Positions 1-8,528 of a stretch of 64,000 bases of DNA are shown here, in pieces. Positions within the stretch are counted from its first letter, which is position 1, and every line of letters begins with the position of its first letter. The stretch spans positions 62,001 to 126,000 of the forward strand of contig CAIVVT010000301.1 of assembly GCA_903909435.1 (NCBI GenBank), written 5' to 3'. The notes under the pieces are model-generated. The model searched no databases. It had not been told where the DNA came from and was given only the letters and a program-made list of their open reading frames with translations. Source of the stretch: an uncultured Acidobacteriia bacterium. GTDB taxonomy: Bacteria; Acidobacteriota; Terriglobia; Bryobacterales; Bryobacteraceae. The translations under genes and the position numbers were made by a program.

Positions 1-1538
1 TGATCCCCGCCGCCGGCTTCCTGGTCGCGCTGCTGCTGCCCAAAGGCAATCCCAAGCTGGTCCGCAATTTCGCCCTCGCCGTTTCGCTCGTTGTCTTCCT
101 GCTCTCGCTCGGCCTGATCGGCGCGGTCACCGCCGACCCGCAGCACATGCAATTCGAGCGCAGCATCCAGTGGATGCAGAGCCCGGCGATCCGCTACCAC
201 ATTGGCGTGGACGGACTGAGCCTGTGGCTGGTCATCCTCTCGACCCTGCTCACGCCCATCTGCATTCTGGTGAGTTGGAATTCCATCCAGAAGAACGTGA
301 GCCTGTTTTACGCCTTCATGCTCCTGCTGCTCGCCGGAGTGGTGGGCGTGTTCGTCTCGCTCGACCTGTTCCTGTTCTATGTCTTCTGGGAAATCTCGCT
401 CGTGCCGATGTACTTCCTGATCGGCATCTGGGGCCACGACAAGCGCATCTACGCCGCGGTGAAGTTCTTCCTCTACACCATGGCCGGGTCGGTGCTGATG
501 CTCGGTGCCATCATCTGGCTGTACGTCAAGAGCGGTTCGTTCGACATCCCGTTCATCCTCGACAGCCTGGGCAAGGGCCGCCTCACACTTGGCGCATCGG
601 AAGGCTTGTGGCTGTTCCTGGCTTTCTTCCTGGCTTTCGCCATCAAGGTCCCGCTCTTCCCGTTGCACACCTGGTTGCCGGACGCGCACGGCGAAGCGCC
701 CACCGCCGGCTCGGTCATGCTGGCCTCGGTCATGCTGAAGCTCGGCACCTACGGCATCGTGCGCATCTGCCTGCCGCTGTTCCCCGATGCCGCCAAGGCC
801 TCGGCCAACTGGATCGTCGTGCTCGCGCTCATCGGCATCGTCTATGGCGCGCTCGTCGCCATGGTGCAGCCCAACATGAAGCGCCTGGTCGCTTACTCCT
901 CGGTCAGCCACCTCGGTTTCGTCGTTCTGGGCATTTTCTCGTTCAACCATTTCGGCATGGACGGCGCGGTCTACCAGATGCTGAATCACGGCGTCTCCAC
1001 CGGCGCGCTCTTCATCCTGGTCGGCTTCCTGTACGAGCGCCGCCACTCGCTGGAGATCGTGGACTATGGCGGCGTGGCCACAGTCGCTCCCTGGTTGACC
1101 ATCCTGTTCGTGATCACCTCGCTGGCCAGCATCGGCTTGCCGCTGCTGAACAACTTCGTCGGCGAGTTCCTGGTGCTGCAGGGCGCGGCCGTGGCGAACT
1201 TCCCCTGGGCTATCGTTGCTGCCCTGGGCGTGATCCTCTCCGCGGTCTACATGCTGTGGCTCGTCCAGCGCACCTTCTACGGCGCGACGCCCGCCGCCGT
1301 GAAGAGCCACTTCACCGACCTCAGCCCGCGCGAGTGGGCCATCATCGTCCCGCTGGTTGCGTTGATGCTCTGGATGGGCGTCGGCTCCGGCTCGTTCCTC
1401 CCCGCCGTCCGCTCCAGCAACGACCAGACTCTGAACCTAGTGCTGAAGTCCACCTACGCGCGGCAGTCCTCGCCGCCAGCTGAGCTCGTCGGGCGCGTCA
1501 CGCGTCCGGATCTGAAGGAGTCTGCCGATGCCCGGTAA
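1..1538 (+). CDS. nuoM: NADH-quinone oxidoreductase subunit M (5' end outside window)
   Basis: NuoM is a proton-pumping antiporter-like membrane subunit of respiratory complex I. The reading frame is open from base 3, so the start codon lies just upstream; about 511 residues are visible, close to the usual full length, so only a few residues are missing. The family signature is clear: GVDGLSLWLVIL near the N-terminus, the conserved helix-5 glutamate in FWEISLVPMYFLIG, the helix-7 lysine in FAIKVPLFPLHTWLPDAHG, and the GEAPTAGSVMLASVMLK segment. The protein is hydrophobic throughout with about 14 membrane segments. It overlaps nuoN by 11 bases, as expected for the end of a nuo operon. Confidence 0.97.
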   Translation, partial: IPAAGFLVALLLPKGNPKLVRNFALAVSLVVFLLSLGLIGAVTADPQHMQFERSIQWMQSPAIRYHIGVDGLSLWLVILSTLLTPICILVSWNSIQKNVSLFYAFMLLLLAGVVGVFVSLDLFLFYVFWEISLVPMYFLIGIWGHDKRIYAAVKFFLYTMAGSVLMLGAIIWLYVKSGSFDIPFILDSLGKGRLTLGASEGLWLFLAFFLAFAIKVPLFPLHTWLPDAHGEAPTAGSVMLASVMLKLGTYGIVRICLPLFPDAAKASANWIVVLALIGIVYGALVAMVQPNMKRLVAYSSVSHLGFVVLGIFSFNHFGMDGAVYQMLNHGVSTGALFILVGFLYERRHSLEIVDYGGVATVAPWLTILFVITSLASIGLPLLNNFVGEFLVLQGAAVANFPWAIVAALGVILSAVYMLWLVQRTFYGATPAAVKSHFTDLSPREWAIIVPLVALMLWMGVGSGSFLPAVRSSNDQTLNLVLKSTYARQSSPPAELVGRVTRPDLKESADAR

Positions 1539-2994
1539 CTACATGCCCAGCGCCGCCGAACTCTTCCGCTTCTCCCCGGAACTGTTGCTGACAGCGGCGG
1601 GCACGCTGCTGATGATCTTCGAAGCGATTACGTCTCCGAAACAAAAGCGCAGCCTCCCGGTTTTTGCCTTTCTGTCCCTGCTCGCCGCTCTGGCCCTGGC
1701 CGTTGCGGCATCTTCCGATCCCGGCCCGGCTTTCAACCGCATGTTGCAGGTGGACGGCTTCGCGACGTTCTTCCGGGTGCTGGTGATGGCTATCGGCGCG
1801 GTCACCATCCTCATCTCGACGAACTACCTGAAACAGGCGGAGCACGAAGGCGGCGAGTTCTACTCGCTGGTTCTGTTCTCCGTCGTCGGCCAGTGCCTGA
1901 TGGCCACGGCCAACGAGCTGATCATGATCTTCATCGGCATCGAGGTCTCCTCCATCGCCACATACGTCCTGGCCGGCTACCTGCGCGACGACAAGCGCAA
2001 CAACGAAGCCGCATTGAAGTACTTCCTGCTGGGTTCCTTCGCTACCGCCTTCCTGCTTTACGGAGTGGCCTGGATTTACGGCACCACCGGCACGACTAAT
2101 CTGAGCGGCGTCCGCGGCGTTTTGCTGGATCCTCAGAACGCTCCGAATGCGATTCTGATCAGCGTCGCGTTGGGTCTGGTGCTCGTGGGCTTGCTGTTCA
2201 AAGTCTCCGCCGTGCCCTTCCAATCGTGGGCTCCGGACGTCTATCAGGGCGCGCCCGCGCCGGTCACCGCGTTCATGGCTACGGGCCCGAAAGCTGCCGC
2301 TTTCGCCGCGTTTCTGCGCATCACGATGTGGGCTTTCGAGCCGGTCAAAAACCACTGGATTCCGGTGCTCTGGTTCACCGCCATCGCCACCATGATCGTC
2401 GGCAACTTCGCCGCTCTGAGGCAAAGCAACGTCAAGCGCCTGCTGGCCTATTCCTCCATCGCCCATGCGGGCTACGTCCTGGTCGCCTTGACCGCTGCCA
2501 GCAAGACCGGCACCGAAGCCGCGATGTTCTACATGGTCTCGTACGCGGCCATGAACCTGGGTGCGTTCGCGGTCATTGCGCACGTCGCGCGCAAGGGCGA
2601 ACGGCGCGTCGAGATCGACGATTTTGCGGGCCTTGGCAATCGCCAGCCGCTCACCGCCGCGATCTTCACGGTGTTCCTGTTGTCACTGATCGGGGTGCCC
2701 CTGACCGGCGGATTTTTCGCCAAATTCTACGTCTTCAAAGCCGCGCTCGACTCGCAGTTAATCGCACTCACGATCGTCGGCTTGTTGAACTCGGCCGTGG
2801 CTGCGTTCTACTACTTGCGCCTGATCGTGATCATGTACATGCAGCCCGCGCCCGAAGGCGTCGACACCCTCCCCGAGCCTTCGCTGGGCATCCGGACCGC
2901 CCTGGTCGCCTGCAGCCTCGCCACGGTCGTGCTGGGCGTGTTCCCGTCGCTCGTGCTCGATATTGCCGGCCGCGGCGCGAGTTTTATCCGCTAG
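1528..2994 (+). CDS. nuoN: NADH-quinone oxidoreductase subunit N
   Basis: NuoN is the third antiporter-like membrane subunit of complex I. The 488-residue polytopic protein shows the family features: FIGIEVSSIATYVLAGYLR around residue 135, a lysine-bearing helix in LLFKVSAVPFQSWAPDVYQG, APAPVTAFMATGPKAAAFA, and KRLLAYSSIAHAGYVLV. The ATG at 1528 has an AAGGAG ribosome site about seven bases upstream, inside the end of nuoM, so translation is probably coupled. A second in-frame ATG lies 15 bases later. A short hairpin (2995-3001 with 3010-3016) directly after the stop may end the operon transcript, but it has no real T-run. Confidence 0.97.
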   Translation: MPGNYMPSAAELFRFSPELLLTAAGTLLMIFEAITSPKQKRSLPVFAFLSLLAALALAVAASSDPGPAFNRMLQVDGFATFFRVLVMAIGAVTILISTNYLKQAEHEGGEFYSLVLFSVVGQCLMATANELIMIFIGIEVSSIATYVLAGYLRDDKRNNEAALKYFLLGSFATAFLLYGVAWIYGTTGTTNLSGVRGVLLDPQNAPNAILISVALGLVLVGLLFKVSAVPFQSWAPDVYQGAPAPVTAFMATGPKAAAFAAFLRITMWAFEPVKNHWIPVLWFTAIATMIVGNFAALRQSNVKRLLAYSSIAHAGYVLVALTAASKTGTEAAMFYMVSYAAMNLGAFAVIAHVARKGERRVEIDDFAGLGNRQPLTAAIFTVFLLSLIGVPLTGGFFAKFYVFKAALDSQLIALTIVGLLNSAVAAFYYLRLIVIMYMQPAPEGVDTLPEPSLGIRTALVACSLATVVLGVFPSLVLDIAGRGASFIR

Positions 2995-3063
2995 AACACC
3001 GCTTTCTGACGGTGTTTGCGCGGCTCTGAGCACGGTATGACAGTGAAGATATCAGAATCATAA

Positions 3064-3133
3064 GCACAGAGCCGCGATTGGCAGAGCGCGGCTCTGCGGA
3101 CTTGACCGCTCTCTGCCAATCGCGGCTCTGTGC
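3064..3133. repeat. 23-bp perfect inverted repeat between convergent genes
   Basis: The arms at 3064-3086 and 3111-3133 are exact reverse complements, separated by 24 bases. The core word CGCGGCTCTG recurs inside the loop and in a near copy around 3026. It lies between convergent nuoN and the fucosidase gene. There is no T-run on either side, so it is not a typical intrinsic terminator. The right arm plus flank (3103-3133) matches 9721-9751 at 26 of 31 bases, which marks it as a dispersed repeat family. Confidence 0.8.
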
Positions 3134-3142
3134 GATCAAGGA

Positions 3143-4483
3143 CTAAATGCCGACGCCGCGACGAGGCCGCTGGATGCGGGTCTTGTCGTTGTTCTGGATC
3201 GGCACGTCGGCGCACTCCAGCGCGAAGCTGGTCAGCGGGTGGTCGGGCGCGTTGGCCGGCAGCCCGGTCAGGCGCACTCGGAAATCGTCCTGGTCAAACT
3301 TAACGGGCTTGCCCGTGGCCAGGTATTTCGCCGACAGGACCTTGGTCTGTAATCCGCCGATGGAGACCGTTTCACCCGGCCAATAGTAGACGTGCGCGTA
3401 GAGCGTCTTGGCCTTGCGGGTGAAGGTGAGATAAGTCGAACTGCGCGGCTGGCAGAGGTCCGAACCAATCACGGAGGTGCCATTGCGCGACATCCACTGG
3501 CCGACTTCGCTCAGGATTTTGACACTTTCCGGAGGGATCGAGCCATCGGGTAGGGGTCCGATGTTCAACAGGTAGTTTCCGCCATCGCGTGCACAGGTGA
3601 TCAGGTTGGAGATTACTGTCTTGGGCGTCTTCCAGTTGTCATCGGCCTTGTGATAACCCCATGAGTCATTCATGGTCATGCAGGCTTCCCAGTTGCGGCC
3701 CTTGGACGCGTGGATTTCCTGCTCCGGCGTGTCGAAGTCTTCGGGGATACCCGAGCGGTCGTTGAGAATGATGTCGGGCTGCAGCTTGCGCACCATCGCG
3801 TTCATCTTGGCCGACTCCCAACCAGCGGCGGTCAGCGGCCAATTGACGTCATACCAGAGCACATCGAGCTTGCCATAGTTGGTGCACAACTCGCGAGCCT
3901 GGGCATGCACGTAATCGACGAAGCGGCGCCGGGCGGCTTCGTCGGTCTTGCAGCGCGCTCCGTCGGGATGGTGCCAGTCCATCAGCGAGAAGTAAAGGCC
4001 CGCGCGCAAGCCCTCGGCGCGCGCCGCATCCAGATACTCTTTCACCAGGTCGCGCCCCGGACCGGTCTGGACGGCGTTGTAATTCGTAGTCTTGGTGTTG
4101 AAGTTGCAGAAACCCTCATGGTGCTTGCTGGTCATCACCATGTATTTCATGCCAGCCTGTTTGGCGAGCCTGGCCCAGTCGCGAGCGGCGTTGGGCTTGG
4201 GCTTGAAGCTCCAGGCCTGTTTCTCATATTCGGCAACGGGGATGCCCTCTTCTTCCATCGCCCATTCGTGCCGGCCGAGGGTGGAATAGAGGCCCCAATG
4301 GATGAACATGCCAAACTTCGCTTCGTGCCACCACTTCATGCGGCGGACACGATCGGCGTCGGCGGAGGCGGGTTCGGCCGACATGGCTTCGGCCGGTTGT
4401 GCGCTGAGGAATGCAGGTGCCAGTCCGGCGGCTGCGCCACCGAGTTTCAAGGCATCACGGCGGGAGAGGCGAGGGGTAGTCAT
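3143..4483 (-). CDS. secreted alpha-L-fucosidase, GH29 family
   Basis: Glycoside hydrolase family 29 enzymes release alpha-L-fucose from glycans by a retaining mechanism. The 446-residue protein starts with a Tat-type signal (SRRDALKLGG, then a hydrophobic stretch to AEA), so it is probably exported folded. The GH29 barrel is seen in WWHEAKFGMFIHWGLYS (about residue 51), YMVMTSKHHEGFCNF with the paired histidines, and LDVLWYDVNWP (about residue 205), whose aspartate is the expected nucleophile. NGLLP-like sequence LLNIGPLPDGSIPPE follows in the C-terminal half, and a small beta domain ends the protein. The gene stands alone on the minus strand; no other fucose gene adjoins it, so the natural substrate is unknown. 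Confidence 0.9.
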   Translation of the reverse strand: MTTPRLSRRDALKLGGAAAGLAPAFLSAQPAEAMSAEPASADADRVRRMKWWHEAKFGMFIHWGLYSTLGRHEWAMEEEGIPVAEYEKQAWSFKPKPNAARDWARLAKQAGMKYMVMTSKHHEGFCNFNTKTTNYNAVQTGPGRDLVKEYLDAARAEGLRAGLYFSLMDWHHPDGARCKTDEAARRRFVDYVHAQARELCTNYGKLDVLWYDVNWPLTAAGWESAKMNAMVRKLQPDIILNDRSGIPEDFDTPEQEIHASKGRNWEACMTMNDSWGYHKADDNWKTPKTVISNLITCARDGGNYLLNIGPLPDGSIPPESVKILSEVGQWMSRNGTSVIGSDLCQPRSSTYLTFTRKAKTLYAHVYYWPGETVSIGGLQTKVLSAKYLATGKPVKFDQDDFRVRLTGLPANAPDHPLTSFALECADVPIQNNDKTRIQRPRRGVGI

Positions 4484-4710
4484 AGCGCAAGCATCCTATC
4501 ACTCTCCAACGCGGAATGAGCGGGCATGCGGGAAAAAACTCCGCTGGAGGTCTCCGCGCGCTCAGCGGATGGGACTTCACAGGGAAGGCTGGGGGCAATT
4601 GTGGAACAACCCCGCCGGATGCTGCGTTGCTAGATCATGCCTGTCGCTTTGCACGCACCTCCGCAGGATGCGTGTTGCGGCGGGTAGGTAAATGAACGAA
4701 GTCATAATTC

Positions 4711-5595
4711 ATGGAACTCATCACGACTCAACTCGGGAAGCAATACGCCAAAGGGCATTGGGGCTTGCGCGGCTTCAGCCTGCGCTTTCAGCCCGGGATT
4801 ATCGGGTTGCTCGGACCGAACGGCGCGGGCAAGTCCACGCTGATGCGGATGCTCGCCACGGTCTCCCGGCCCAGCGCGGGTTCGATCACATGGAATGGCG
4901 TCGACGCGGTGAGCGCGCCTGACGGATTGCGGGCGGTGCTGGGTTATCTGCCGCAGGATTTCGGCCTCTATCCGAATCTGACAGCGGTCGAATTCCTGGA
5001 ATACATCGCGGCCATCAAAGGGCTGAGCCGTACTTCCGCGCGGGTGCGGATCGATGCGCTGCTGGAATCGTTAGCGCTCACCGAGGCCCGCAAACGGCCG
5101 CTGGGAGGGTTCTCCGGCGGGATGCGGCAGCGCGTAGGTATCGCCCAGGCGCTGCTCAACGACCCACAGATCCTGATCGTGGACGAGCCGACCGTGGGAC
5201 TCGATCCTGAACAGCGGGTGAGCTTCCGCAGCCTGCTGACCGATCTAGCGGGCAACCGCATCGTCATTCTCTCGACGCACATCGTCTCGGACGTGGAAGC
5301 AACGGCCTCAGACCTGGCCATCATCAACCATGGCCGACTGCTGCGGCACGCCGCGCCCGAAGCGATCCTGGCGGAAGTTGTGGGCCGGGTCTGGGAGTGG
5401 ACCGTTTCCAGCTCTGAGCTGCAGGGTGCGCGGCAACGTTACTTGATCAGCAACACGATCCGCCGGACCGATGGCGTGCAACTTCGAGTGATCTCCGACG
5501 GCGCGCCGCACCCTTCCGCGCGTTCCGCGACGCCTACACTCGAGGACGCCTACCTCGCTGTGATTCAGGAAATGCGACTGGGGCCGGCGGCATGA
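4711..5595 (+). CDS. ABC transporter ATP-binding protein
   Basis: This is the 294-residue nucleotide-binding subunit of an ABC-2 type exporter. Visible motifs are Walker A GPNGAGKST (about residue 35), a Q-loop in GYLPQDFGLYPNLT, the signature FSGGMRQRVGIAQALL, Walker B ILIVDEPTVGLDP and the H-loop ILSTHIVSDVE. The tail beyond residue 220 is the small C-terminal domain common in the CcmA/NatA-like group. The ATG at 4711 has only a weak upstream ribosome site (GAACGAAG). Its last four bases overlap the start of the permease gene (ATGA), so the two subunits are translationally coupled and almost certainly form one transporter. The substrate cannot be read from sequence. Confidence 0.93.
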   Translation: MELITTQLGKQYAKGHWGLRGFSLRFQPGIIGLLGPNGAGKSTLMRMLATVSRPSAGSITWNGVDAVSAPDGLRAVLGYLPQDFGLYPNLTAVEFLEYIAAIKGLSRTSARVRIDALLESLALTEARKRPLGGFSGGMRQRVGIAQALLNDPQILIVDEPTVGLDPEQRVSFRSLLTDLAGNRIVILSTHIVSDVEATASDLAIINHGRLLRHAAPEAILAEVVGRVWEWTVSSSELQGARQRYLISNTIRRTDGVQLRVISDGAPHPSARSATPTLEDAYLAVIQEMRLGPAA

Positions 5596-7157
5596 ACACG
5601 TTCCACCTGATCTACCATCTGGCGAGGGCGGACTTCCTTGAGCGGATCCGGCGCTACAGCTTCCTGGTTGTGTTGGCAGCGGTGCTGTTCACATGCTATG
5701 AGATCTATGCCGACCACATCGGCCTGAGCGTATCAGGTTTTCGCGGGACGATGAATTCCGCGTGGTTGGGCGCGACTATGACGCTGACGGCGACGAAGCT
5801 GCTGGGTTTCGCCGGATTCTACATCGTGAACAACAGCATTGCCCTGGACGAGACGAGCCGGGTCGGCCAATTGCTGGCGGCGACGCCGCTCTCGAAGGGG
5901 CAGTACATCTTTGGCAAGGCATTGAGCAACTTCTGCGTGCTGGCCGTGATCGTGCTGGTACTCATGCTTGCCTCCGTCCCACTGCAGTGGTTCGCCGGGG
6001 AGGATCGTCACATCCGGATCGTTGCCCTAACCGGTCCGTTCATCTTCATCTCACTCCCGATGCTGGCGCTGGTTGCCGCGCTGGCCGTGTTCTACGAAAC
6101 CGTAAGGTGGCTCAGAGGAGCCGTTGGCAATGTGAGCTACTTCTTCCTGATCACAGCCTTGCTAACGGCTGGCTTCCTCGGCGGGATTTCGGACCCCACC
6201 GCCTTGAAGAGCTTCGAAACCAGCATTCAGGCTTCCGCGCAGCGCCAACTCACGAATTTCGATGCGAAAAGCTTCTCGTTCAGCATCGGCAGGGAGATCG
6301 CGCCCAGGGGATTCACCTGGGAAGGCTTGGATCCCGACAGGAAGCTGGTTGAGGGGCGCCTGCTGTGGCTCGCCATCGCGTTGGGTATTTGCGGTGCCGC
6401 CACTTTCACCTTCAACCGGTTTGAGTCAGGCCGATTCCGGGAGACGCTCGGGAAAGTCGCAGGCGCTCAGAACTCGGGGGCGAATGACGCGCTGGTACCT
6501 GTCGAAGCGCAAGTCGAAACTCTGCGCCGGCCAGTGCAGACGGTGCAGCCGGCCGTGCGAAGAGGGTTCGCCCTGCCGGGCTTGTTCCTGGCGGAGTTGG
6601 AACTGCTGCTGAAAGGACGGGCGTGGTGGTGGTACGCCGGAATGTTGGGCGGCATCGTCGCCGGGGCGACCATGGCAGCCGGCGAGTTTCATCAGTCACT
6701 TTGGTTCGCCTGGATCTGGCCGATTGCGATCTGGTCGCACATGGGAAACCGGGAAAGCCAGTTTGGGACGAAAGAGGTGGTGTTCTCTGCTCCCCGGCCA
6801 TTGTGGCGACAGTTGCCCATGACCTGGCTGGCGGGATTCTCGGTGGCCATCCTCGCCGCGACCGGCGTGATCGCGCGGATGGCCGTCTCCGGTGATTGGG
6901 TGGGCGTGGAAAAGGTCGCGGCCGGAGCGTCGTTCATCGCATCGCTGGCGCTAGCTCTGGGAGCGGCTTCCGGCAGCAGCAAGCTGTTCGAAGCGCTGTA
7001 CACGGCGCTATGGTACATCGGTCCTCTAAACCGGGTGCCCGCTCTGGACTACACGCAGACAGCCGGCGGCGGGGACCGCAGCGCGGTGTGGCTGGCCGCC
7101 TCGGCCGGGCTCTGCCTGATGGCGGTGGCGGGCCGTGCGGCGAAACTGCGGCGCTGA
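5592..7157 (+). CDS. ABC-2 type transporter permease
   Basis: This 521-residue polytopic protein follows the ATPase with a four-base ATGA overlap. It begins with a short cytoplasmic amphipathic region (LARADFLERIRRYSF) and a first membrane helix, as in ABC-2 permeases, and has roughly 12 hydrophobic segments. A hydrophilic section at about residues 205-255 and another at 285-325 separate groups of helices, so it looks like two permease halves joined. The phrase DETSRVGQLLAATPLSKGQYIFGK is typical of ABC-2 permeases of this kind (here given in part by its ends: DETSRVGQLL and LSKGQYIFGK). The substrate is unknown. The end is followed by 285 non-coding bases that carry the promoter of the next gene. 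Confidence 0.85.
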   Translation: MNTFHLIYHLARADFLERIRRYSFLVVLAAVLFTCYEIYADHIGLSVSGFRGTMNSAWLGATMTLTATKLLGFAGFYIVNNSIALDETSRVGQLLAATPLSKGQYIFGKALSNFCVLAVIVLVLMLASVPLQWFAGEDRHIRIVALTGPFIFISLPMLALVAALAVFYETVRWLRGAVGNVSYFFLITALLTAGFLGGISDPTALKSFETSIQASAQRQLTNFDAKSFSFSIGREIAPRGFTWEGLDPDRKLVEGRLLWLAIALGICGAATFTFNRFESGRFRETLGKVAGAQNSGANDALVPVEAQVETLRRPVQTVQPAVRRGFALPGLFLAELELLLKGRAWWWYAGMLGGIVAGATMAAGEFHQSLWFAWIWPIAIWSHMGNRESQFGTKEVVFSAPRPLWRQLPMTWLAGFSVAILAATGVIARMAVSGDWVGVEKVAAGASFIASLALALGAASGSSKLFEALYTALWYIGPLNRVPALDYTQTAGGGDRSAVWLAASAGLCLMAVAGRAAKLRR

Positions 7158-7324
7158 ATGGGGCAGAGCGCGCAGTGGTCAAGACCGCCGCCTATAGAGA
7201 ACGCTCAGATTGGGGCAATTCCCCCAACCCGGTTCGAATGAGATAAGATAAAGTTTAGTTGGCGTGCGAGGAAAATCGACAGTGCATGCTCGTCATCGCC
7301 GCGTACCCGCCTCCCGTAAGGGGG

Positions 7325-7354
7325 GTTGGCGCGAGTTTGTGGCGTGTGTCATAC
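7325..7354 (+). promoter_or_regulatory. predicted sigma-70-type promoter of the RRM gene
   Basis: TTGGCG (7325-7330) and CATACT (7349-7354) are separated by 18 bases, giving a start near 7361 and a leader of about 80 bases before the TTG start codon at 7443. A G/C-rich hairpin candidate (CCTCCC/GGGGGG around 7310-7325) sits just upstream. Prediction by eye only. Confidence 0.4.
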
Positions 7355-7442
7355 TGTGATTGCCACTTGATCGCTCCGCGAAACCCGGCCGAGATCCTTT
7401 TCTGCCCCGTCGAGCCCGCCGTCAATTGAGTTAGGAGATTCC

Positions 7443-7739
7443 TTGAAGAACATTTTCGTTGGCAACCTGGATTTCGGCGCGACTGAAGAATCGCTCCGGC
7501 AACTTTTCACCGAGTATGGCGTCGTCGACCGCGTCAGCATCGTTACGGATCGGGACACGGGCCGCTCGCGCGGTTTCGCGTTTGTTGAAATGCCGGAAGC
7601 TCATGAAGCTGACCGTGCGATCAATGCTTTGAATGGCTTTTTCCTGGGCGGCCGTTCGCTCAATGTGAACGAAGCTCGTCCGAAGACCGAGCGCAATGAC
7701 CGTGGTCCGCGGCAGCAGCGTCGCGAACCCCGCTGGTAG
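7443..7739 (+). CDS. RRM-domain RNA-binding protein
   Basis: This 98-residue protein is a single RNA recognition motif with a short basic tail, like the Rbp proteins of cyanobacteria and other bacteria. RNP2 is NIFVGNLDF at the very N-terminus and RNP1 is RSRGFAFVEM at about residues 41-50, with the aromatic residues needed for RNA stacking present. The tail (ERNDRGPRQQRREPRW) is Arg/Gly/Gln-rich. The start is a TTG preceded by AGGAG with five-base spacing; the alternative would remove RNP2. Such proteins are often cold-induced and the long leader here would fit that, but no regulation can be shown. The next gene follows after 65 bases and may be co-transcribed. Confidence 0.93.
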   Translation: MKNIFVGNLDFGATEESLRQLFTEYGVVDRVSIVTDRDTGRSRGFAFVEMPEAHEADRAINALNGFFLGGRSLNVNEARPKTERNDRGPRQQRREPRW

Positions 7740-7804
7740 TCGCTGTATAGAAAAGCACCGGGCCGGTTCCAAGCGTTCGGCTTGTTGAGCGATGGGAGAT
7801 AAAT

Positions 7805-8044
7805 TTGGGTACACGATCTCATACGACATTCAAGAAGCGGCAAAAGGAACAGGCCCGGACCGAAAAAGCCAGGGAGAAACTGGAAAAGCGAGTCCAACGC
7901 AAGCTCGAAAGGCCTGAGGGCGGAGCAGTCATCGACGCTGAAAGCGATCTGGATGACGATTCGTTGGACGTTCTCGACGTTAATTCCCTTGGAGTTGACG
8001 ACGAGCCCGAAGAGCCTGTTTCCCAATATCCCCGGCCGAAGTAG
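7805..8044 (+). CDS. small charged protein of unknown function, downstream of RRM gene
   Basis: The 79-residue product has a basic N-terminal half with a predicted coiled-coil helix (KKRQKEQARTEKAREKLEKR) and an acidic C-terminal half (DAESDLDDDSLDVLDV). The TTG start at 7805 is supported by GGGAG six bases upstream. I do not recognise a named family; similar short KKRQKE-type proteins are common in acidobacterial genomes. Its position directly behind the RRM protein, its basic helix and a shared terminator candidate suggest a role with RNA or ribosomes, but that is inference. Confidence 0.7.
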   Translation: MGTRSHTTFKKRQKEQARTEKAREKLEKRVQRKLERPEGGAVIDAESDLDDDSLDVLDVNSLGVDDEPEEPVSQYPRPK

Positions 8045-8528
8045 TACCATTCGCTTGCCGCTGAGTGGCAGCGAACGCCGTCACCCGCAGTTACCGCATT
8101 GCGTGCGGCAACAGTATTGTTGAGCGCCGGTTCCAGTCTCAAACCTCTTGTGCGCTTAAGACTGGGAACCGGCGAGTTTTCTCCTTCGCCTCCCCTATCA
8201 CTGCTCTCATAATCGCGCTGGGCAAGAGCTTGCCCGGAGTGACTGTCTGCCGCTCAGCTCCCGCGCCGTCTGGTTGCGGCGATCCCCCATTCGCAACGCA
8301 GTTCGGCCCTGCGGTTGGCGGTCCGTATGCTCCGGCACAGGAGATTGTCTCTCGGGCCAAAGTCCGCGCGGAATTGTCTTCGTTGTAATTCTCCGGACGC
8401 ACGCTGCTGATACCGTGGAGCATATGGTCTGGCGAGGCAGGCTCCCTTCGCCGCCCCGCCAGACCCGATCATCCAGCGGAGATCTCCCCCTAGGAGCATC
8501 CGTAGACTGGCGCAAGGAGAGACTTCCG
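8045..8528. other. non-coding stretch between the RRM operon and the phosphatase gene
   Basis: It holds the terminator at 8125-8182 and, near its right end, a strong hairpin: 8426-8438 (GGTCTGGCGAGGC) pairs with 8453-8465 (GCCCCGCCAGACC) with one mismatch and a 14-base loop. No T-run follows, so the hairpin is more likely a leader structure of the phosphatase mRNA or a repeat than a terminator. The rest shows no gene I can support. The phosphatase frame is open across part of it but lacks coding character there. Confidence 0.5.
8125..8182 (+). terminator. probable intrinsic terminator after the RRM operon
   Basis: The arms 8126-8139 and 8159-8173 pair over 14 base pairs with a single bulged G, with a 19-base loop, followed by GAGTTTTCTCC. 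It lies 80 bases after the stop of the small charged protein. Confidence 0.6.

Noticed and set aside
2995-3016. Small hairpin right after nuoN as an intrinsic terminator
   Set aside because: Seven-base stem without a T-run; too weak to list as a terminator.
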